This document shows positions 17,246-22,220 of a stretch of 22,220 nt of DNA, piece after piece. The DNA is from Zygnema cylindricum (lineage: Eukaryota > Streptophyta > Zygnematophyceae > Zygnematales > Zygnemataceae), in the NCBI GenBank assembly GCA_037447655.1, contig JBBHKE010001169.1:45827-68046 (forward strand), written 5' to 3'. The stretch's first letter is position 1. Each line of letters begins with the position of its first letter. The position numbers and the translations under genes are program-made. The notes under the pieces are model-generated. The model made no database searches. It saw only the letters and a list, made by a program, of their open reading frames with translations, and was not told where the DNA came from.

Positions 17246-18461
17246 ATGGCTTCCTCAAGCAGTCAAGAAGCTCCTCCGTATGAAGTGGCCATGGATCCCG
17301 ACAGCGCGCGCCAGCTGGCTGAACATGGAGGGACTCTCCTGTTCTTACACGTGCCAGAGCACACGTGTGTGGGAATCGACCAACAGGTGAGGCATCCGGA
17401 AAAAGACAACAAAAAGTGGTGACTCACAAAAAGGGAACTAAAAGCATAAAATAAACAATGCTCAGAAATCCCTTTGGAAATCTTTTTACAACCCTAAGTT
17501 CACCTTTTGCCAAACCCTACAAAACTCTTTTAAAACCTTAGAAAAACCTTTTGAAACACTAAGAAACCTGTTGCAATGCAGGATTTCTCGAATTAAAAGT
17601 ACGGATTGTATGAAATACGGATCAAAATGGTGTAAGGAAATTTAGTTTATTGATTCCGAGTTAAAGAATTATTATAGACATATTTATATTTTTAAAATTT
17701 TGTTTTTTTTAGAAGGAAAAGTTTGTTTGTATGTTTGTTTTTTTATTTTTTTTCTTGGAGCAGATGTTTGTGGTTGGGCCAAAGTTTATGGGACTCAAAA
17801 TGATCCCCCCAGGGACGCATTTTGTATACTATTGTGCTGTTAGCAGGTATTCCTCTCTCTCTCCGTCTCCCTCCCCCTCGCCCTCTCCCTCTCCCTCTCC
17901 CTCTCCCTCTCCCTCTCCCTCACCAGCTCCCTCTCCCTCTCCCTCGCCCTCTCCCTCTCCCTCGCCCTCTCCCTCCCTCTCCTTCTCCCTCTCCCTCTCC
18001 CTCTCCCTCTTCCTCTCCCTCTCCCTCTCCCTCTCCCTCTCCCTCTCCCCCTCTCCCCCTCCCTCTCCCCCTCTCCCCCTCCCTCTCCTTATCTGAACGC
18101 CCTTTTTTTCTTTTATATTTATTTATTTTTCTTTTCTATTTTTTATTTATCATTATTCATTTCCTTATTTATATATTTATTTTATTTTATTTGTTTCCTT
18201 TTTATTCATTCATTTATTATTATTATCATTTTTTTATATTTTTTTTTAGAGATGGGAGCGAGAGGGCTCCCATTATCGGATTTTTTGCCCATTTTGAACC
18301 AAAACAGGTGGGTTGGAAAATCGTATTTGTATTTTTATTTGTACTTTTTATTTTTACTTTTTGATTTTTATTTTACTTTTCTTTTACTTTATTTATTTTA
18401 TCTTTTTATTTATTTTTATGTTTACATGTGTATTTTTCATTTACTTTTGCATGTATTTTTA

Positions 18462-18558
<97 letters not shown>

Positions 18559-20135
18559 TTTAGAAATTACTAACTTTTTTTTTCTTCCCTTCGTATTACT
18601 TTTTTTTTTTCCTTTTTTTATCAACTTTATTTGTAGATTTTGTAATTTATTTTGTAATCGAGATTTTAAGCTTGGAATTTTACAACTTGGATGTGAGTTT
18701 TTTTCTGAGATTTTAAATCTTAGCGATAATCCTTGTACTAAATTAGAGTTTTTTTCGCGTTTTTAAATTTTTGGGAATGTTTAAATTTTATTAATTTATT
18801 TTATTACTTTTTATGAAATTTATAAGTTTGTGAGTGATGTTTGGTGTTTTTTTTTTTTTTTTAAATCTTCAAGTTCCAATTTTGAAGTTTAATATTTGAA
18901 GCTTGAATTTGAAATTTGAACTTTTGAAATTTTGAATTTTGAATTTCGAATTTTAAATTTCGTAATTTCAAATTTTGAATTTTATATTTTAAATTTTGAG
19001 TTTTGAAATTTGAATTGTAGTCCTTAATTTTTATATATTGTTTTTTATTTTGTGTTCTTTTAAATTTTTAGGTGATAGTACGAAAATGGGACGTACAAGA
19101 AGAGCGATTAATTTCATTAGAAGACGAATTGGAGGTGGGCAATTTTTTCCATTGAAACAGGTTTTTGGGTATAAGTAAATAACTAATAAATAATTAATTA
19201 ACAATTAATAAATAATTAATAGATCATTGAAAGATAATTAATTATGATAGATGATTTTGCCTTGTAACCGAATTTTTTAATCATTTGACTTATTTTCACT
19301 GAAAACAAATCATGGAGATATTTTAAAAGTGTCGTGAATTGAATGTTTTCCAAAAATGAAATAAAAAGCCAGGAGTTTTTGGAAAACTCGTCCTCATTTT
19401 TTTAAAAGAGTGAGAGAGAAAGAGAGAGAGGAGAGAGTGAGAGCGAGAAAGAGAGAGTGAGAGAAAGACATAAAGAGTGAAGCAGAGGGAGAGAAAGATG
19501 GAGAGAGGGAAAGGGAGACAGCAAGTGAGAAAGAAAAAGAGAGGGAGGGAGAGGGATCCACAACTTCATCGAATAGTTTTTTTTCACTTCATCCAAAAGT
19601 TCCTATAGCCCACATAAGACTCCTATCTCATTTATCCGAGGGTGTATGTTTTTTACTTTGTTATTTTGACGTTTTTAAATAGGCGTTTTCATTTTGACAA
19701 TATGGCGTTTTTCTTTTGACGTTTTTATTTTGAAGTTTTTATTTTGGCGTTTTTTTTGGGTTTCTTTTTACTTTTTCGGCGTTTTTTTTTGTTTCTTTTT
19801 ATTTTGGCGTTTTTATTTTGGCTTTTTTTGCTTTGATGTTTTCGTTTTTATGTATTTGTTTTGTTGTTTTCATTTTTTCGTTTTCGTTTTGTAGTTTTTG
19901 TCTTGTTGGTCTTGTTGTTGCTGGTTTTCTTAAACTTTTTTTGTTTGTTTACGTTTTTCTTCGTTTTATTCCTTGGTGAATTTAGGAAGAACGACTAATT
20001 TCAGCTGTAAAACGATTTGAATTTGATACCCATTTGGGGCCATACGACCTCCATAGTTTTAAAAAATGGCATCGATTATCTTCCTTCATCACACCTTCCG
20101 TTATCGATCGACTCCGTAAGTTTCTAACTGATTTG

Positions 20136-20202
<67 letters not shown>

Positions 20203-22195
20203 TCCCCTCCCCTCCCCTCCCCTCCCCTCTCTCTCTCTCCCTTCTCAAACTTAGGAACACAGTTTCTGGTCAGATGGGTGGAAACTTCCATTATACACTT
20301 TCTTCTGGGAAGAAGATAAAGCATCATTTCATTTTTTGACCATAGAAACTCCTAACATTCATTGAACTGAAATCTCCAGAATAATTTGAAGCTCGAAAGA
20401 AATCTGACATCCTGTGACATTACGTGACATCACCATATCTTGTGATGACGCCATTTGACATTATGTGACGTCATCACATTTTGTGATGACATCATGTGAC
20501 ATTATCTGATCGCTTTATGACATCATACAATGAATTCCCCCGATTTGTTTTTTCTCCTCGGTCGGAATCACAGAGCCCGTTGGAGGTGACATCACGGTAA
20601 CGGGAGAAACTGAGGAGTACAAAGAACCCAAAAAACCTTCAGTTTCAGTTTCAGATAACGGACTTTTAATTAGTTCACCCAACGTCACTCTCGGTTCATC
20701 TTCAACATCACTTCCGGATCGAAATCTCGACATCAAAACTTTTTCGTCTTTTTCTGAAATCGACAAAAAATTGCCCTCAACTTCGGGTGCGAGTTGCTCT
20801 CAGGTTTCGGAGGAAGAAGAGAGAGAAAGTTTTCAATCCCAGAGTTTTTTGGGAGAGAGGGAAGAGAGGGAAGGGAGGGAAGGGAGAGAAAGGAATGGAC
20901 TGAAAGGGAAAGAGAGAGAAGGAGAGACGGCGGTAGAAATGGAGACGGATTCAAGTGGTAGAAAACAAAAGGTAGAGAAAGGAAGGGATAAAGGAGGTAG
21001 AGGAGGTAGTGGAGGGGTGGGAGGTGGAGGTAGAGGAGGTTGTTTCTATACCGAGTTACCGAAATTATTGAAGACAAAAGGAATGACTGCCTCGGAGTTA
21101 ACAGCGTTTAATATGGATAAGGTGAGTTAATTTAGAGAGAGGGAGAGAGGAGGGGGTGAGAGAGGGAGGGGAAGTGGGAAAGGGAGAAGGAGATGGAGAG
21201 GATGGAATGTCTCCCCCATACCTAACGGCATTTAATACGGATAAGGTGAGTTAGATAGTGGGGTAGAGAGAGGGAGAGGAAGTGGGGAAGGGGGAAAGGG
21301 AGAGGGTGGAGGAAGGGAGAGGGAGGGGATGGGAAGAGGGAGATGGAGAGAAAGGAATGACACCCTTGGAGTTGACGGCATTTAATATGGATGAGATGAG
21401 TTAAAATAGAGAGGGGGAGAGAGGAGGAGGGGAAGAGGGTAGAGGGAAAGTGAGAGGGAGAGGGAGAGGGAGAGGGAGAGGGAGGGGGCGTGGGAGGTGG
21501 AGAGAAGGAATGTCTGCCTCAGAGTTAACGGCATTCAATATCTAAAAGAGGAGGAGAGAGAGAGAGAGGGGGAGGGGAGAGGGGAAGGAAAACAGGGAGA
21601 GGGAGAGAGGGAGAGAGAGAGAAAAGAGGAAAAGAAGGAGAGAAGGCGAGAGGGAGAGAGGTAGAGAAGGAGAGAGGAAGAGAGGGAGAGGGAGGGGGAG
21701 GGGGAGGTAGAAGGAGAGAAGTTGGGTTTTCTCTTACAATTTACATGACACAATTGTTTCAACCACAGAGAGAATGTTTTCTTCTTTTTTTTAACTTATT
21801 TTGCTTTTTAGAATTCAAATTTTATTTCACCTTTTCTATGTTTTTTGTTTGTTGGGGTATGAGTATTTTTTATTCCCCCAAAATCAGAAACATTGTTAAC
21901 CACACTAATAACTGTGTCTCTGAATCTCGCTCTTATTTTTACTTCTTTTCCTAATTTGTGTTTTGTAATGTTTCTCTCTCTCTTTTTTTTTTCTTTTTCA
22001 TTCTTATATTTTCTTTTATTTAATTTTCTTTATTTTCTTCTATTTTTTATTTTATATTTGTTGTCAATTGTGTTCATGAGATTTTTTATTTTTTTTGTCC
22101 AGAGTCAATTTCTGGAAAAATTGATTGGGGAAAATTTCGAGGGAAACGAAATTTTTTTACTCGGAGAAATGCAGTTTGCTTTTGTGGCATTTCTG
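17246..22195 (+). CDS. AAR2: AAR2-family U5 snRNP assembly factor, 5' seven exons (3' end outside window)
   Basis: Exons 17246-17386, 17764-17846, 18250-18307, 19072-19134, 19986-20115, 20574-21121 and 22103-22195 join in phase to 372 codons, all with GT-AG introns. The start GCGGCCATGG fits a strong plant context. Met16 (MDPDS) is a second possible start and aligns with the usual family start. Diagnostic stretches are GTLLFLHVPEHTCVGID, VVGPKFMGLKMIPPGTHFVY, IIGFFAHFEPKQVIVRKWD, LGPYDLHSFKKWHRLSSFIT, QPVGGDITV and LLGEMQFAFVAFL. In yeast, Aar2 holds Prp8 in a U5 snRNP precursor until Brr2 replaces it, so a role in spliceosome recycling is expected. The helical C-terminal domain continues past the window. 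Exon 6 has an enlarged, mostly disordered insert (about residues 182-313) rich in Ser, then Glu/Arg/Gly from GA repeats. An exon-end array follows it. Confidence 0.94.
17850..18092. repeat. (CCCTCT)n microsatellite in AAR2 intron 2
   Basis: About 240 bp of CTCCCT hexamers with CTCGCC and CTCCCC variants, starting three bases after the exon 2 donor (GTATTC). It fills over half of the 403-nt intron on the sense strand. All plus-strand frames are open because the unit is 6 bp, giving spurious Pro/Ser/Leu proteins. Confidence 0.9.
18465..18557. repeat. 93-base uninterrupted T run in AAR2 intron 3
   Basis: T from 18465 to 18557 without a break, inside a 764-nt intron that is T-rich throughout. 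TTTTGAATTTTGAAATTTGA-type repeats follow at 18870-19015. The exact length is prone to sequencing error. Confidence 0.85.
19407..19557. repeat. GA-rich microsatellite in AAR2 intron 4
   Basis: GAGAGAGAAAGAG repeats with interruptions, on the sense strand of the AAR2 transcript. Confidence 0.8.
19668..19910. repeat. TTTTTATTTTGGCG repeat in AAR2 intron 4
   Basis: An irregular array of GCGTTTTTATTTTG / GACGTTTTTATTTTGA words, about ten copies of 15-25 bp, directly upstream of exon 5. It is T/G only for most of its length. Confidence 0.65.
20138..20250. repeat. (CT)n / CCCCT repeat in AAR2 intron 5
   Basis: About 25 CT dinucleotides followed by CCCCTCCCCT units and more CT. Sense-strand pyrimidine. 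Confidence 0.9.
20413..20520. repeat. 41-bp palindromic tandem repeat with TGACGTCA in AAR2 intron 5
   Basis: Two and a half units spaced 41 bp: TTGTGATGACGCCATTTGAC at 20440 and TTGTGATGACATCATGTGAC at 20481, with a partial unit before. Each contains TGACRTCA-like palindromes (one perfect TGACGTCA at 20466), so a transcript could form repeated hairpins. Confidence 0.7.
20815..21048 (+). repeat. Purine-repeat expansion inside AAR2 exon 6
   Basis: GAAGAAGAGAGAGAA, GAGAGAGGGAAGAGAGGG and GGAGGTAGAGGAGGTAG repeats remain in frame and encode Glu/Arg- then Gly-rich segments within the AAR2 insert. Base composition matches the intron 6 repeat immediately downstream. Confidence 0.75.
21080..21126 (+). 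other. Authentic 3' end of exon 6 with donor (parent unit of the array)
   Basis: The last 14 codons of exon 6 read GMTASELTAFNMDK, then GTGAGT. The conserved block Y-T-x-(I/L)-P-x-x-x-K-x-KGM upstream and LTAFNMDK at the end fit the plant AAR2 pattern. This is the copy used to name the three decayed copies that follow. Confidence 0.85.
21204..21251 (+). pseudogene. Ghost copy 1 of exon 6 tail with intact GTGAGT donor
   Basis: Reads GMSPPYLTAFNTDK, then GTGAGTTAG. The frame is open and the donor hexamer is identical to the real one. No pyrimidine tract or acceptor stands before it. Reading on from exon 6 through the first donor hits TAA at once, so use of this donor would truncate AAR2. Confidence 0.85.
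21354..21401 (+). pseudogene. Ghost copy 2 of exon 6 tail, donor GT changed to AT
   Basis: Reads GMTPLELTAFNMDE, then ATGAGTTAA. The first intron base is G to A and the last codon AAG is GAG. It lies 150 bp after ghost copy 1. Confidence 0.85.
21507..21548 (+). pseudogene. Ghost copy 3 of exon 6 tail, stop codon and donor lost
   Basis: Reads GMSASELTAFNI, then TAA AAG. The donor position is AGGAGG. It lies 153 bp after ghost copy 2 and is followed only by GA repeats. Confidence 0.85.
21896..21922. mobile_element. Possible MITE terminus in AAR2 intron 6
   Basis: AACCACACTAATAACTGTGT weakly matches the CTAATA-containing terminus of the dispersed element family. A partner end is not visible. 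Confidence 0.2.
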
Positions 22196-22220
22196 GTAAG
22201 AAGTTTTAAATACTACTACA

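Larger units (their letters stand above)
21127..21720. repeat. Purine-rich array between and after the ghost exon tails
   Basis: GAGAGGGAGAGG-type repeats make up the spacer of each unit and extend to about 21720. They carry GGAGATGGAGAG just before the ghost tails. Sense-strand purine, no coding. Confidence 0.85.

Noticed and set aside
18465-18557. T run as the tail of a reverse-strand retrotransposon or processed pseudogene
   Set aside because: No coding or SINE-like body adjoins it, no target duplication is seen, and the whole intron is T-rich.
17731-18766. Large plus-strand frames of Pro/Ser/Leu and Phe
   Set aside because: Microsatellite and poly-T artefacts in AAR2 introns. Only the exon segments inside them are real.
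21204-21245. Ghost copy 1 as a genuine cassette micro-exon
   Set aside because: It lacks an AG acceptor with a pyrimidine tract in front. The preceding DNA is pure purine repeat, so only donor competition is plausible.

Overview
The window is eukaryotic nuclear DNA. It is AT-rich and intron-rich, with heavy simple-sequence content and many short inverted-repeat (MITE-like) elements. The lineage is most likely streptophyte green (land plant or streptophyte alga). The polyubiquitin encodes the plant-type ubiquitin (Ser19, Asp24, Ala57). The SDF2 and AAR2 proteins read closest to the plant versions I remember. A plant-type AAACCCTAA telo-box cluster lies before AAR2. I cannot place it more finely from this sequence.

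Layout. (1) 1-280 holds two short spliced-looking coding exons of an unidentified plus-strand gene whose 5' part is outside the window. (2) 280-4260 is non-coding: a 15-bp minisatellite, a G-run tract and several MITE-like fragments. (3) 4425-5342 (+) is a four-unit polyubiquitin gene, with a TATA box at 4270 and a possible leader intron. (4) 6961-11503 (-) is a complete six-exon SDF2 gene: a signal peptide and three MIR repeats, 213 aa, tail-to-tail with polyubiquitin. (5) 11504-16100 is a gene-free island of short transposons with recognisable termini: two relatives flanked by perfect 8-bp duplications, an hAT-like element rich in CGATATATCG, a TA-flanked element with 27-bp perfect inverted repeats, a TTA-flanked Harbinger/Tourist-like element, and smaller ones. 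(6) 17246 to the window end (+) is an AAR2 (U5 snRNP assembly factor) gene. Seven exons are visible and the 3' part is cut off by the window edge. Its introns are packed with microsatellites.

The three identified genes are unrelated housekeeping functions: protein tagging, ER folding and spliceosome assembly. There is no sign that they act together. The most unusual structure is in AAR2 intron 6. The last 42 nt of exon 6, with its 5' splice site, recur three more times at 124-153 bp spacing in purine-rich DNA, and the copies decay progressively. They look like a minisatellite built across an exon-intron boundary.
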